64,000 nt of DNA from Bacteroidota bacterium. Lineage in GTDB: Bacteria > Bacteroidota > Bacteroidia > Flavobacteriales_D > Crocinitomicaceae. Made by a program: the position numbers and the translations under genes. Shown here in pieces: positions 51,343-62,700 of the stretch; the first letter of the stretch is position 1; each line of letters starts with the position of its first letter. Under the pieces are notes generated by a model, which saw only the letters and a program-made list of their open reading frames with translations, was not told the DNA's origin and searched no databases. Location: the NCBI GenBank assembly GCA_016192075.1, contig JACPUU010000021.1, positions 186,001 through 250,000 of the forward strand. Reading direction: 5' to 3'.

Positions 51343-53685
51343 GTGAGATTTTTCGACCGCATTGCTGCTCTGAAAATAAATGCAAAACTCACGTTGGCGT
51401 TTTTTGTAATTGCATTTTCTTCTATCACCATTATTGGTCTTCTTTCTTACTTCAAAGGAAAACGGTCACTGGAAGAAGAATCATTCAACCGGCTGACAGC
51501 GGTGCGTGAAATGAAAGCAACGCAGATTGAAGATTATTTTCTGCAAATCACCAATCAAATTTTAACCTTTTCTGAAGATCATACCATTATTGAGGCCATG
51601 CAGGCTTTTAAAGCTGGTTTTGATACCCTGGAGGGTGAATTGAATTACGATGAAAGTGAACTGCAAAGTGCAAATTTCAGACTGACAAAATATTACGAAT
51701 CTGAATTTTTACCCCGGCTAAAACGCAACCTCGATGGCGATGCAGAAACGGCTTCCTACATTCCTTCCAGCACCAATGAAAAACTGCTGCAGGACCTCTA
51801 CATTGCCTCCAATGAAAATGAGGTAGGAGACAAGCACTACCTGCATTTTGCACCAGACAGCAGTTCCTACTCAAAGGCACACCGGATTTATCATCCGCTT
51901 ATCCGTAGCTATCTTGAAAAATTTGAATACTATGACATCTTTCTGGTAGACCATGAGACCGGGCATATTGTGTATTCTGTTTACAAAGAAGTTGATTTTG
52001 GAACATCGCTGCTGGATGGCGCCTATGCCAATACCAACATTGCTGAGGCTTTCAGACAGGCGCGTGATGCAGATAAAAAAGAGTTTGTTCGCCTGGTTGA
52101 TTTTGAACCATACCACCCGTCTTACAACGCGCCGGCAGCATTTATAGCATCACCCATTTTTAATGACGCCCATGAAAAAATTGGGGTACTCATTTTTCAG
52201 ATGCCCATTGACCGCATCAATGAAATTATGACTAACCGCCATGAATGGGCCAACGTGGGCCTTGGAAAAAGCGGAGAAACCTATATTGTAGCGGATGATT
52301 TTACACTGCGCAACCAGTCTCGCTTTTTCATTGAAGACAAGGAAAACTATTTCAAACTGATTCAGGAAATAGGAACACCCGAATCAACCGTTACCAAAAT
52401 CAAAAATTTTGAAAGTACCATTGGCCTTCAGCAGGTAAAAACAGAAGGCACTATTGCAGCACTTGAAGGCAAAACAGATGCCCGCATTTTTGACGATTAC
52501 CGCGGAGTGCCGGTGCTGTCATCGTACAAACCATTAAACATTCAGGACATGCACTGGGTGATTATGAGTGAAATTGACCGCGATGAAGCCTTTGCCCATG
52601 TGTATGATTTACGACGAAATATTGTTATTGTATTTATTGGCTTGTTCATCAGCATCATTTTTGCTTCTATCATTATCTCAAAAAAAATTACACGCCCCAT
52701 TAAGCAACTCACCGGTAAAGCGCAAGAGCTTGCTGCCGGTAACCTGGAGGTGCAAATTGAGGTGCTTGGAAAAGATGAAATTGGCATTTTATCTCAGAGT
52801 TTTGGCAACATGCAGCACTCTATCAAAAAAATGGTGGATGAGCTAAATGACATTAACCACAACCTTGAAGAAAAAGTGCTGGAACGCACGCATGAAATTC
52901 AGCATCAGAAAGAAATGGTTGAAGAGAAAAACAGAGAAATTCTGGATTCCATCAACTATGCACTGCGCCTGCAATCTGCCATCATTCCGCCGGTTTCAAA
53001 AATCAAAGAAAAGTTTGAAGACAGTTTTGTTTTGTTTAAACCAAAAGACATTGTAAGCGGTGATTTTTACTGGATGGATGTCAAGGGGCACAACATTCTG
53101 CTGGCTGCGGCTGACTGCACCGGGCATGGTGTACCCGGCGCTATGGTAAGCGTTGTTGGTGCCAATAGCCTGAACCGGTGTGTAAAAGAATTTGGCCTGC
53201 GCAAACCTTCTTCAATACTGGATAAGCTTCGCGAACTGATTATTGAAACCTTTGAAATGTCTAACCATGAAGTAAAAGACGGCATGGATATTTCACTGCT
53301 TTCCATTGACCGTGAAAAAGGAAAAGCTCAGTGGTCCGGCGCCCACAACCCGCTATGGATATTGAAACGTGACAGCCATGAAATAATTGAAATAAAAGCA
53401 GACAAACAACCCATTGGAAAATTTGAGTTTGCCAAACCATTTACCAATCATGAAGTTGATATTGAACCGGGTGATTGTTTGTACCTTTTTACTGATGGTT
53501 TTGCTGACCAGTTTGGCGGTGACAAAGGAAAAAAACTAAAGGCTTCAACCATGCGTGACCTTTTTGTATCACTCAAAAACGTTCCGATGGAAGAACAAAA
53601 AGTGCGCATTGACGAAACATTCGAAAACTGGAAAAATGTGCTCGAGCAGGTTGATGACGTTTGTGTTATTGGAGTACGGCTTTGA
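51343..53685 (+). CDS. Cache-HAMP SpoIIE/PP2C phosphatase
   Basis: 780-aa sensor phosphatase: TM1 (about 15-37), double-Cache-like extracytoplasmic domain (40-425, with VGEDKHYL-like and FLVDHETGHIVYSVYKEVDFGTSL), TM2 (427-450), HAMP (450-500), coiled coil, linker INYALRLQSAIIPP, then PP2C (560-780: GDFYW, AAADCTGHGVPGAM, DGMDISLLS, FTDGFADQ, DDVCVIG). All metal ligands are present. GTG start at 51343 because the TM1 begins immediately. It is the paralogue of the TPR-PP2C at 3557-6301 and lacks its 11-residue repeats. Confidence 0.9.
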   Translation: MRFFDRIAALKINAKLTLAFFVIAFSSITIIGLLSYFKGKRSLEEESFNRLTAVREMKATQIEDYFLQITNQILTFSEDHTIIEAMQAFKAGFDTLEGELNYDESELQSANFRLTKYYESEFLPRLKRNLDGDAETASYIPSSTNEKLLQDLYIASNENEVGDKHYLHFAPDSSSYSKAHRIYHPLIRSYLEKFEYYDIFLVDHETGHIVYSVYKEVDFGTSLLDGAYANTNIAEAFRQARDADKKEFVRLVDFEPYHPSYNAPAAFIASPIFNDAHEKIGVLIFQMPIDRINEIMTNRHEWANVGLGKSGETYIVADDFTLRNQSRFFIEDKENYFKLIQEIGTPESTVTKIKNFESTIGLQQVKTEGTIAALEGKTDARIFDDYRGVPVLSSYKPLNIQDMHWVIMSEIDRDEAFAHVYDLRRNIVIVFIGLFISIIFASIIISKKITRPIKQLTGKAQELAAGNLEVQIEVLGKDEIGILSQSFGNMQHSIKKMVDELNDINHNLEEKVLERTHEIQHQKEMVEEKNREILDSINYALRLQSAIIPPVSKIKEKFEDSFVLFKPKDIVSGDFYWMDVKGHNILLAAADCTGHGVPGAMVSVVGANSLNRCVKEFGLRKPSSILDKLRELIIETFEMSNHEVKDGMDISLLSIDREKGKAQWSGAHNPLWILKRDSHEIIEIKADKQPIGKFEFAKPFTNHEVDIEPGDCLYLFTDGFADQFGGDKGKKLKASTMRDLFVSLKNVPMEEQKVRIDETFENWKNVLEQVDDVCVIGVRL

Positions 53686-53847
53686 CGGACGAACAAAAAC
53701 ACAGTAACGTCATTCCCGTCTGCTGAAACGTAGTGAAGGTAGAAATCCCGACTACAAATAAAATAAACCCGTCGGGATCTGCCCGATCTGATTCAGAAGC
53801 TCGTCGTTTGTGTTATTGGAGTACGGCTTTGACGGACGAACAAAAAC
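53658..53847. repeat. 43-bp direct repeats flanking a small inverted element
   Basis: Identical 43-bp copies at 53658-53700 and 53805-53847, offset 147. The first contains the last nine codons and stop of the PP2C gene; the second lies just upstream of the next gene. The 104 bp between them (53701-53804) carry ATCCCGAC and its inverse GTCGGGAT. Confidence 0.9.
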
Positions 53848-53853
53848 GTGGTA

Positions 53854-54126
53854 ATGACAAAAAAAGCAAAAATCTATTCCTGGAAAGGGCTGCTCATCAA
53901 TTTTATCTGGAGGCTCGCAATCCCGGTTTTTTTTATCTGGTTAATCCCTTACATGATTGACAACGATATGATCAACGAACGTAAGTGGGCAAATGCACTG
54001 GTTCCACTAATGATAGCGCTCATTGTTGGTTCCATCACCACGTTTTTTTACCTGGTTTATTACCTCATCATGGTTCTTACGCAGCTGCCCGATGACAATG
54101 CGGCAACAGGCAAAATCAAACGGTAA
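53854..54126 (+). CDS. Small two-helix membrane protein
   Basis: 90 aa: basic N terminus, TM1 (about 13-29, FIWRLAIPVFFIWLIPY) and TM2 (about 50-72, LVPLMIALIVGSITTFFYLVYYLIMV), acidic-polar tail. Family not recognised. Start at 53854; the upstream GTG at 53848 lies just after the direct repeat. The direct repeat 53805-53847 sits immediately upstream, so its expression may have been altered. Confidence 0.5.
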   Translation: MTKKAKIYSWKGLLINFIWRLAIPVFFIWLIPYMIDNDMINERKWANALVPLMIALIVGSITTFFYLVYYLIMVLTQLPDDNAATGKIKR

Positions 54127-54330
54127 AAATCAGCCCGTTGTTGTGCTTTGAAAACCCGGTTATTTGTCTGCTGAATTTTGAAGTTTAATCAAAACGAAGG
54201 ACTAATTTTTGAAGCAGTTCAGCAACGTAACTTTTCAGGTTTATTGTTCTGTAAAATGATCCGGATAAATCGGCTGATTTGTTTAATCACCTTTTGAAAA
54301 AACCTATAAAATTGTACCGCTGTTGATAGC

Positions 54331-54360
54331 TTGTTAATTAATTCCATATATTTACGTTTG
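54331..54360 (+). promoter_or_regulatory. Promoter of the T9SS cargo gene
   Basis: TTG at 54331-54333, 19-bp spacer, TACGTTTG at 54353-54360, a good fit to the Bacteroidota consensus with a short leader to the ATG at 54379. Confidence 0.55.
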
Positions 54361-54378
54361 TCTCATTTTTCAGACACT

Positions 54379-55653
54379 ATGAAATTAAACGATTTATTAG
54401 TTCTTTCAGGACTGATTTCTGCCACGGCTGTTGCGCAACCCGCAAACGATGCCTGCTCAAATGCAGAACAGCTTTGTCCGAATGTGGTGCTTTCAGGCAC
54501 AACAACTGCGGCCACTGCAGACATGAGCACAGATGTTATTACCTGTTTTTCACCTTCAGCCACTGTCTGGTATAAATTCACCACCGATGCTGACGGAGGA
54601 ACAGTGACCATTGATGTTTCAAATTTGGTATTCAACACTGACCCATCCTATGGCCAGCTGATTGAGGGATTTTTTTTAAGTGCAACCACTCCCTGCAACA
54701 CAACTACCTACAATCCGGTTTCCATTTGTTTTGGCGGATCCAGTGCTTTTTCAATAACCACATCTATTTCACTTGACCCTAATACCACGTATTTTTTCAC
54801 GCTGAATGGCTCAGTGGGCGGTGCCACTTTTCCTGCAGAATGTTCTTATGACATTGCTATTTCAGGTGCCGGTGTTCAACAAAGCATTCCAACAGCCAGC
54901 ATAACCACAGCCAATACGGTGTTGTGTTACGGTGACACAGAAATAGTCACAGCTACCATAACCGGTGCCACTGATACGGTTAATTTTAACTGGTATTTCA
55001 ACAATGCACTTCTTACCTCTTCTACCACACAGTCAACTTACAATGCCGGTACACTAAGCGGAAACGGGTATCTGAAACTGATTTTTGAATCTGACTTTAT
55101 TTGTACTGTAAGTGATACAACCGACAGTATTTACTTTGAGGTTACGCCCATCAGTGCTGATGCCGGACCCGATAAATTTATCAGCGAAGGCGGGCAGGTT
55201 CAGCTTGACGGCAGCGGTGACGGCACAGCGCTTTGGGTGCCGGGCGCAACACTCACCAGCACCACCTCCTTTACACCCATTGCTTCACCATCTGAAACAA
55301 CCTATTATTTTCTGACAGTTACCAACGGTGCATGCACTGCCACTGACAGCATGCGGGTTTATGTTGGAGAAGTAATTACCGTTTTCACCTCGTTTACACC
55401 AAACGGCGACGACATCAATGACAAATGGATTATTCAAAACAGCGGCCAGTTTGATAACATTGAAATTTGGGTGTATGACCGCTCAGGGCAGGAGGTGTTT
55501 CACACAACCAACTACGCCACGCAGGACAAATGGTGGGATGGAACACTCAAAAACAATGGTGATCCTTTGCCGGCATCTACCTATTTCTATGTCATTGATC
55601 TCAAAGAGGGTGATTACCCGGTTTATAAAGGTCCTGTAACAATTATTCGTTAA
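54379..55653 (+). CDS. T9SS cargo protein with type B sorting domain
   Basis: 424-aa surface protein. Signal 1-20 (ISATAVAQ), a beta-sandwich region (about 22-170, starting PANDACSNAEQLC), an Ig/PKD-like region, and a C-terminal type B (gliding-motility-associated) sorting domain (about 335-424): FTSFTPNGDDINDKWIIQN, IWVYDRSGQEVFHT, DKWWDGTLKNNGDPLPASTYFYVIDL. It is exported by the type IX system and is presumably cell-surface attached or secreted. A PorP/SprF gene follows immediately. Confidence 0.92.
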   Translation: MKLNDLLVLSGLISATAVAQPANDACSNAEQLCPNVVLSGTTTAATADMSTDVITCFSPSATVWYKFTTDADGGTVTIDVSNLVFNTDPSYGQLIEGFFLSATTPCNTTTYNPVSICFGGSSAFSITTSISLDPNTTYFFTLNGSVGGATFPAECSYDIAISGAGVQQSIPTASITTANTVLCYGDTEIVTATITGATDTVNFNWYFNNALLTSSTTQSTYNAGTLSGNGYLKLIFESDFICTVSDTTDSIYFEVTPISADAGPDKFISEGGQVQLDGSGDGTALWVPGATLTSTTSFTPIASPSETTYYFLTVTNGACTATDSMRVYVGEVITVFTSFTPNGDDINDKWIIQNSGQFDNIEIWVYDRSGQEVFHTTNYATQDKWWDGTLKNNGDPLPASTYFYVIDLKEGDYPVYKGPVTIIR

Positions 55654-55655
55654 GC

Positions 55656-56600
55656 ATGAAAAAAAGTTTACTTGCGGTTCTGGTGCTGTCAACAGTTCTT
55701 TCTGCCTCTGCACAACAAACAGAACATTATACCCAGTACGAATTTAACCAGTTTGCATTTAACCCCGCGGTTGCAGGCACCAAGTCATGTATTGACATTC
55801 GCTCAGGTTACCGCTTTCAATGGCTGGGAATTGATGGCGCACCTCAAACCGGTTTTATCAATGCCCATGCTCCGCTGCGGTTCAGCAAAAAAAGCCGGAT
55901 GTCATTTGGTCCCAAACATGGTATTGGCGGCCAGATAAAGCGTGATGTCTTTGGTCCCTTCTCTTTTCTGCAGGCTGAGGTAACGTACGCACTTCACATC
56001 CCCATCAACCGTAACTGGACCATGTCTTTTGGTACATCGCTGGGCGTAAAACAAGCCTATTTTGATGCAAACTCACTCACCACCCAGGTATACGATCCGT
56101 CCGTTCCAAATTCAAGCCAGTCTTTTCTCGTTTTTCCCGATGGTAAGGCCGGTCTTTGGATCGCTGATAAAAAAACCTACATCGGGCTGTCCATTCACAA
56201 CCTGTATGGCCGCACCATGAAAGGTATTGGTACCGATAACGATTTTCAAAGGCACTTTTATTTCACCGCGGGGCACAGCCTCAGGCTGAAAGGATCATGG
56301 ACATTGATTCCATCCATCTTTTTTATGAAAACCAAAAACACACCGGTTGATTTTCACCTGAGTGCAATTGTTGACCTGGACAATAAATTCTCTTTTGGCC
56401 TGGGATTGAGACGGACAGATGCCATTACAGCGCAGTTTCGCGTAAAGCTATTCAACTTTGTTTCTGTTGGTTATTCGTTTGATTTTGTGATCTCTAAACT
56501 TGCCGGTGACATGTGGTATTCACATGAAATAACCGGCGGATTTAACTCCTGCTCAAACTACGGGAATTCGAGTACCACTGATTGTCCTGCATTTGAATAA
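55656..56600 (+). CDS. PorP/SprF family outer-membrane protein
   Basis: 314-aa beta-barrel: signal 1-20 (SASAQQ), YTQYEFNQFAFNPAVAGTKSCIDIRSGYRFQWLGIDGAP, the conserved opening of PorP/SprF, then repeated GYSF-like strands (VGYSFDFVISK near the end). SprF-like proteins are needed for surface display of the adhesin SprB in Flavobacterium. It lies 2 bp after the cargo gene and 107 bp before the giant SprB-repeat gene, which suggests it serves that protein. Confidence 0.93.
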   Translation: MKKSLLAVLVLSTVLSASAQQTEHYTQYEFNQFAFNPAVAGTKSCIDIRSGYRFQWLGIDGAPQTGFINAHAPLRFSKKSRMSFGPKHGIGGQIKRDVFGPFSFLQAEVTYALHIPINRNWTMSFGTSLGVKQAYFDANSLTTQVYDPSVPNSSQSFLVFPDGKAGLWIADKKTYIGLSIHNLYGRTMKGIGTDNDFQRHFYFTAGHSLRLKGSWTLIPSIFFMKTKNTPVDFHLSAIVDLDNKFSFGLGLRRTDAITAQFRVKLFNFVSVGYSFDFVISKLAGDMWYSHEITGGFNSCSNYGNSSTTDCPAFE

Positions 56601-56707
56601 AACAACCTTTTGAATATGTTCTGCGTTTACACGATAGAGACCATTGAAGAAATCTTCAGAAAAAAAACCACACAACGGGCAGTAGACGTATTTTTAAATG
56701 ACAAACT

Positions 56708-59700
56708 ATGACATTTGGACGCGCTCACTTTTTTAACACCACACTTTTGGTCCTTCTGCTGGCATCCTCTTCCGTTGCTCTTTCAAGGAATTTTTATTGG
56801 ATTAACAATGCAGGTAACTGGAATGATCCATCTCACTGGTCTTCCTATTCCGGCGGCGGCTCCTGCGGTGAAATACCCGGGCCTGATGATGCCGTCTATT
56901 TTGACGCGGCATCTTTTACCACGTATTTTCCAATTGTAACCCTGAGTAATTCAGTTGAAGTCAAAAGCCTTTATTTTGAGTCTGATTTTAATCCGGTGCT
57001 GCAGGCCGAAAACGTTACGCTGACTATTACAGAGACACTCAACGCAACGGCCAGGTACGGTGTTGAAATAAGCGGTTCAGGATACCTTCATTTTCTCAAT
57101 CAGACAGCTTCAGAAAAATTCATAAACACCTCCGGCATTCAATTAAACACCAATGTTGTTTTTGATGGTAAATGGGCGTTGGCAGATCATTTTCTGACAA
57201 CCAATACCAATCTTATTTCTATCGCGTCCGGATCATTAAAAACAAACGGATATACGCTTTATGCAGATCAGATAGAGGCCCGCGAAAATCAGGTTGATCT
57301 GGATTTCTCAGGTTCGCATATTTACGCCCATTCAGCCTTAAACCTGGACAAAGCCGAAAATACCGGATCAGCAGCCTTTTTTCACACCACTGACGGAACC
57401 TTTTCAAACAGTGATAAAAGCAAATTCACCGGTTCAGACTGGATTAAAACAACGGTAAACTGCCCTAACCCGCCATTTACGTTAACCCTCACCGTTACTT
57501 CAAACTACAATGGTTCTGAAATCAGTTGCAACGATTCCTGTGATGGTATATTAACCATTGTTGCGGGCGGTACACCGGGTCCGTTTTCTTATTCGTTCAA
57601 CTCTGGTTTTGGCCCCTTTACTTCTCAGACTGTTTATCCTGATTTGTGTGCCGGTACCTATACCATTACGGTTAAAGATTCCTCACAGCAAATTGTTCCG
57701 GGTCTATACGCCCAATGTTCTGTTTCAGAAATTGTCGATGAGCCACCCATTCTTATTTTCGATCCGCCATTTGTTATTCAGCCAACCTGTCCGGATATCT
57801 GCGACGGGCAGGCATTTAGTTTTCCCAGCGGCGGAACCGGTGTTATAACTGTATTCTGGCCTAACAGTGGTGAAACAACCGCCAACCCGGTGGGCCTCTG
57901 TACAGGAGACAATCCGGTACATGTATCGGATGAAAACGGATGCTTCATTGATGATATTGTCACCATTATGAATCCTCCTGCCATTATGCCGAATGAGGTT
58001 ATTACGCCACCATCGTGTAACGGTTCCTGTGATGCTGAAATTCTGCTTGCACCATCAGGCGGAAATGGCGGACCGTATACCTACAGCTGGTCACCCATTC
58101 CAACTGTCAGTGGACAAGGCTCCAATCCGGCAATCGGGTTCTGCGCAATTACTGTTGATGTGTCTATTTTTGACCAGGACGGCTGCCAGAAAGACACGTC
58201 ATTTACCATTATTAATCCTCCAATACTGAGCGTTACAGCAGCATTTGTTTCCAATGCGCTTTGTTTTGGATCATGTGATGGCCAGGCCAGTTCAAGTCCT
58301 GCCGGTGGTTCCGGTGGATTTACGTTTGAATGGTTTGATAATGCCACAGGTCTTACAACGGGTATAACTGACGAGGACCCGACAACGCTTTGCGCCGGAA
58401 GTTATTATGTGATTGTTACCGATGCTTCAGGATGTACAGCACAAAGTAACGTTATTGTAATTGGTGAACCAACTGCTTTGACTGCAACCGCTGCTGCCTA
58501 TGATGTTTCATGCTTTGGTGTGTGTGACGGATCAGTCGATGTCGATGTTTTCGGCGGTATACCGGGATATAGTTACAGCTGGACAACCGTACCTGGTGGC
58601 TCAGGTGCCGGGGCAACCGATTCCTTGAGCGGTTTATGTCCGGGACAATATCAAATTGATGCAACAGATGCTAACGGCTGCGCCATTGTACCCATTGTTG
58701 TAGAAGTATTTGAACCGGCTCCGGTTACGCTTGACCTGACCGTATCCACACCACCTACCTGTTATGATTTATGCGATGGTATTGCAACGGTAGTTGCGGG
58801 TGGCGGCGTTAGCCCTTTCACTTACAACTGGTCACCGGCACCGGGCGCGGGGCAAGGTACGCCTAATGCAACTGCCATGTGCGACGGTACCTATACCCTC
58901 ACAGCAACTGATGACAACGGCTGTTTTCTGGATACTACATTTACACTCAACAATCCGGCATTTTATGATATCACCAGTAGCCAAACCAATCTTTTATGCT
59001 TTGGAAATACGGACGGTTCAGCAACTGTTACCGTTAACAGCGGCGGCAGTGGTGCGGGATATACCTATACCTGGGCACCGGTACCTCCGGTTGGGCAGGG
59101 CACACCTACGGCCTCTGGCTTAAGTGCAGGTATCTACAGTGTAACAATCAGTGACCCGCTGTTATGTGATACGATTATTTCATTTACCATTACAAGTCCG
59201 CCACAATTAACGGCAACGGCATCTGTCATTTCACAGGTATCCTGCTTCAATGCCTGTGATGGTTCAGCACAGGTAGTTATTGCCGGCGGCTCACCCGGAT
59301 ACAGCGTTCTATGGGATGATCCTGCTGCGCAGACAACCCTGGTGGCAAGCGGATTGTGTGATGGAACATACAACGTGGACATTACCGATTTGAATGGCTG
59401 TACAGCAACCGACAACATTATTATTACAGAACCTGGCCCGTTTGTTCTGGATACCAGTTGGATAAATGTGCTCTGTTACAATGCCTGCAGCGCAACGGCC
59501 ACTGTAACCATGCTCAGCGGAGGTGTACCCCCTTATCTGATTCAATGGGATGATCCGCTGAACCAGACCACTTTTACCGCGTTCAACCTCTGTGCCGGAA
59601 CGTGGACCGCAGTTGTTACCGATCAGAACCTGTGTGATACCATTATTCCGTTCACCATTACAGAACCGCTTGAACTTATTGTTTCAATTAACAGCACCAT

Positions 59701-62700
59701 CAGTTCTTGTTTCGGTGACTGCTCAGGAAGTGCAGATGTAATTGCCTCAGGAGGAACCGGAGCACTTGCCTATCAATGGTATAATGCCTCAACAGGCCTC
59801 CCGGTTGCCGGACAAACCAATCCCGCAGCTGCAAACCTTTGCCCGGGAGATTATTATTGCATTGTGACAGATCAGAACGGCTGTACAACACAGTCAGCAA
59901 CCGTTACTATTACTGAATTACCACAAATCACTACATCCATACTGTCCATTACCGATGCTACCTGCGGTGTGTGTGATGGTGCTGCCCAGGTATCTGCAGC
60001 AGGCGGAGCCGGCGGTTTTACTTTTACCTGGGTACCTGCTCCGGGAACCGGGCAGGGAACCGATAATGTAACCGGTTTGTGTGCCGGTGTATCGGCCGTA
60101 AATATTGTAGACGCAGCGGGTTGTATCGCAAATATTGCCATACCTATCAACAGCATCTCTATTGAAGTACTTACACTCGACTCAGTAGATGTTTCTTGTT
60201 TTGGCCTTTGTGACGGACAGGCAATTGCAACCTATACCTCCATTGACCCGCCCTATACCCTAGAATGGTTTGATAACAATACGGGGCTAACTACCGGCAT
60301 TATTGATAATCCGGCATCGAACCCAAGTACTGCAACAGGCCTTTGTGACGGAGATTACCTGGCTGTACTCACCAATAATACAGGCTGTGTAACAACGGGT
60401 GTCGTTACAATCAACGAACCTACACAAATCACTGCAACACTTACACCAACCAACGTGCTCTGCAACGGTGACTGCAATGGAACCATAGACGCCGTGGCAG
60501 CTGGTGGCGCCGGTGGATACTCTTATAACTGGGCTCCCGCACCGGGTGGTGGCCAGGGAACACCAAATGCAAGTGGTTTATGTGATGGTAACTATACACT
60601 CACTGTAACAGATCTGAACGGCTGTTCACAGCCTTTTGTCGGCACTATTTCTGAGCCGGTACAGGTTTCTATAAACAGCACCACCTCAACCGATATTTCC
60701 TGTTTTGGAGCAAATGACGGAACAGCCAATGTTGCCGCTTCAGGCGGTATTCCACCACTGAGCTATGAATGGTTTGACTGTAACACCGGGCTTACAACAG
60801 GTATTACAACACCGCTGGCCAGTAATCTGGGTCCGGGTGTCTACCAGGTTGTTGTTTCAGATGCCAACGGATGTTCAGCAACCGGACCATGTCTGCCGGT
60901 AATTGAACCACCTGCACTTACCGCCACAATCAATACCAGCAATGTTAATTGCTACGGTACATGTGACGGACTGATAGACGCTGCAGGAGCAGGCGGAACT
61001 GCCCCTTATTTTTATCAGTGGCAGGATGAATTTGGCGTTGCACTGCCTGGTCAGACAAACGATACAATGAACAATGTTTGCCAGGGAATTTACAACGTAG
61101 TGGTTACAGATTTTGAAGGCTGTTCTATAACATTCGGGCCAATTGATATGACTGCGCCGGCTTCACCGTGGATAGTTACTACCGCATCAACAGACCCTAC
61201 CTGCTCAGGCTCCTGTGATGGTACCGCAACAGTAACAGTTTTGGGCGGAAACAATCCTCCTTACTCGTACCAATGGGATGACCCTTTTCTACAGGTAGTT
61301 CCCGGTGCCACAAATCTTTGTGCAGGAACCTGGACTGTTGTTATTTCAGATGCCGGTATCTGTGACACCACTATTTCATTTACACTGATAGGTGCACAGG
61401 CAATAATGGCAAATGCAACCGTTACAGACATTCTTTGTTTTGCTGATGCAACCGGGGCGGTTTCAACAAATCCTTCCGGCGGAACAATTCCATATACCAT
61501 TACCTGGTCAGACGGTCAGCTGGGAGCTAATGCGGTTAACTTACCCGCAGGGCCTATAACCGTTAGCATTACAGACGGTAATGGCTGTACCAAAGACACC
61601 ACCATTACATTAACACAGCCCCCTCAGCTGGTTGTAAACTCTTCTTTTTCCAATAATTCTACCTGCGGTGTTTGCAATGCCAGTGCTACGGTAAATATTG
61701 TTGGCGGCGTACCAGGCTATACGTATGACTGGTCCCCTGATCCGGCAGCGGGAGAAGGAACAAATAACGCAACCGGATTGTGCCCTGGAGTGGTTACCTG
61801 CACGGTTACCGATCAGAATAGTTGTGTATTAATTCAATCATTCCCGGTTTCAGACATCAATGGCGAAATTTTAACCCCAACCTTTACCGATGCCTCTTGT
61901 TTTGGTGCCTGTGACGGAACGGCTGATGCCGCCTATGTTTGCGGAGACCCTGCCTGTACGCAGGAATGGTTTGACGCCAGCACGGGGCTTTCTACCGGTG
62001 TTACAACATCAACCATCACCAACCTCTGTGCCGGTGATTACTTTGTAGAAGTACTGAATAACTCACTTTGTATTTCTGTAGGCAATGTGACTATTTCAAG
62101 TCCTGCACAAATTATTGATAATGCGGTACTTGTGCCGGTTACCTGTAACAACGATACAGACGGCAGCATTACAGTCGCCCCTACCGGTGGATCAGGTGCG
62201 GGTTACACGTATTTCTGGACTCCCGTTCCTTCAAACGGACAGGGAACAAATCAGGCACTGAACATAGGTTCAGGCACCTGGTCAGTCGATATTACAGATA
62301 GCGACGGCTGTACAGAGACATATACGTATGATGTGATCAACCCAACCCCAATCACAATTACAGCAACACCAACTGACCCAACCTGTGCAGTGGCCTGTAA
62401 CGGAACCATAAGCATTGTTGTGTCGGGCGGTTATGGCGGCTATACTTACCAATGGACAACCGGCGGGGCTCCGATTCCCGGTGAAACAGGTCCGCTTATT
62501 GCCAACCTGTGCTCAGGCAATTATAACATTGATGTAACGGATTTAAATGGCTGCCTTGTAAACATGGCGGCAGATGTTACACTGAGTGAGCCTGTACCGG
62601 TGAGCTCACCTATCTCAGGTACCGATGGACTTTGTTTTGGTGATTGTTCAGGTACAGCAACCGTAGTGCCTTCGGGCGGATTTCCACCATACCTGATTAA

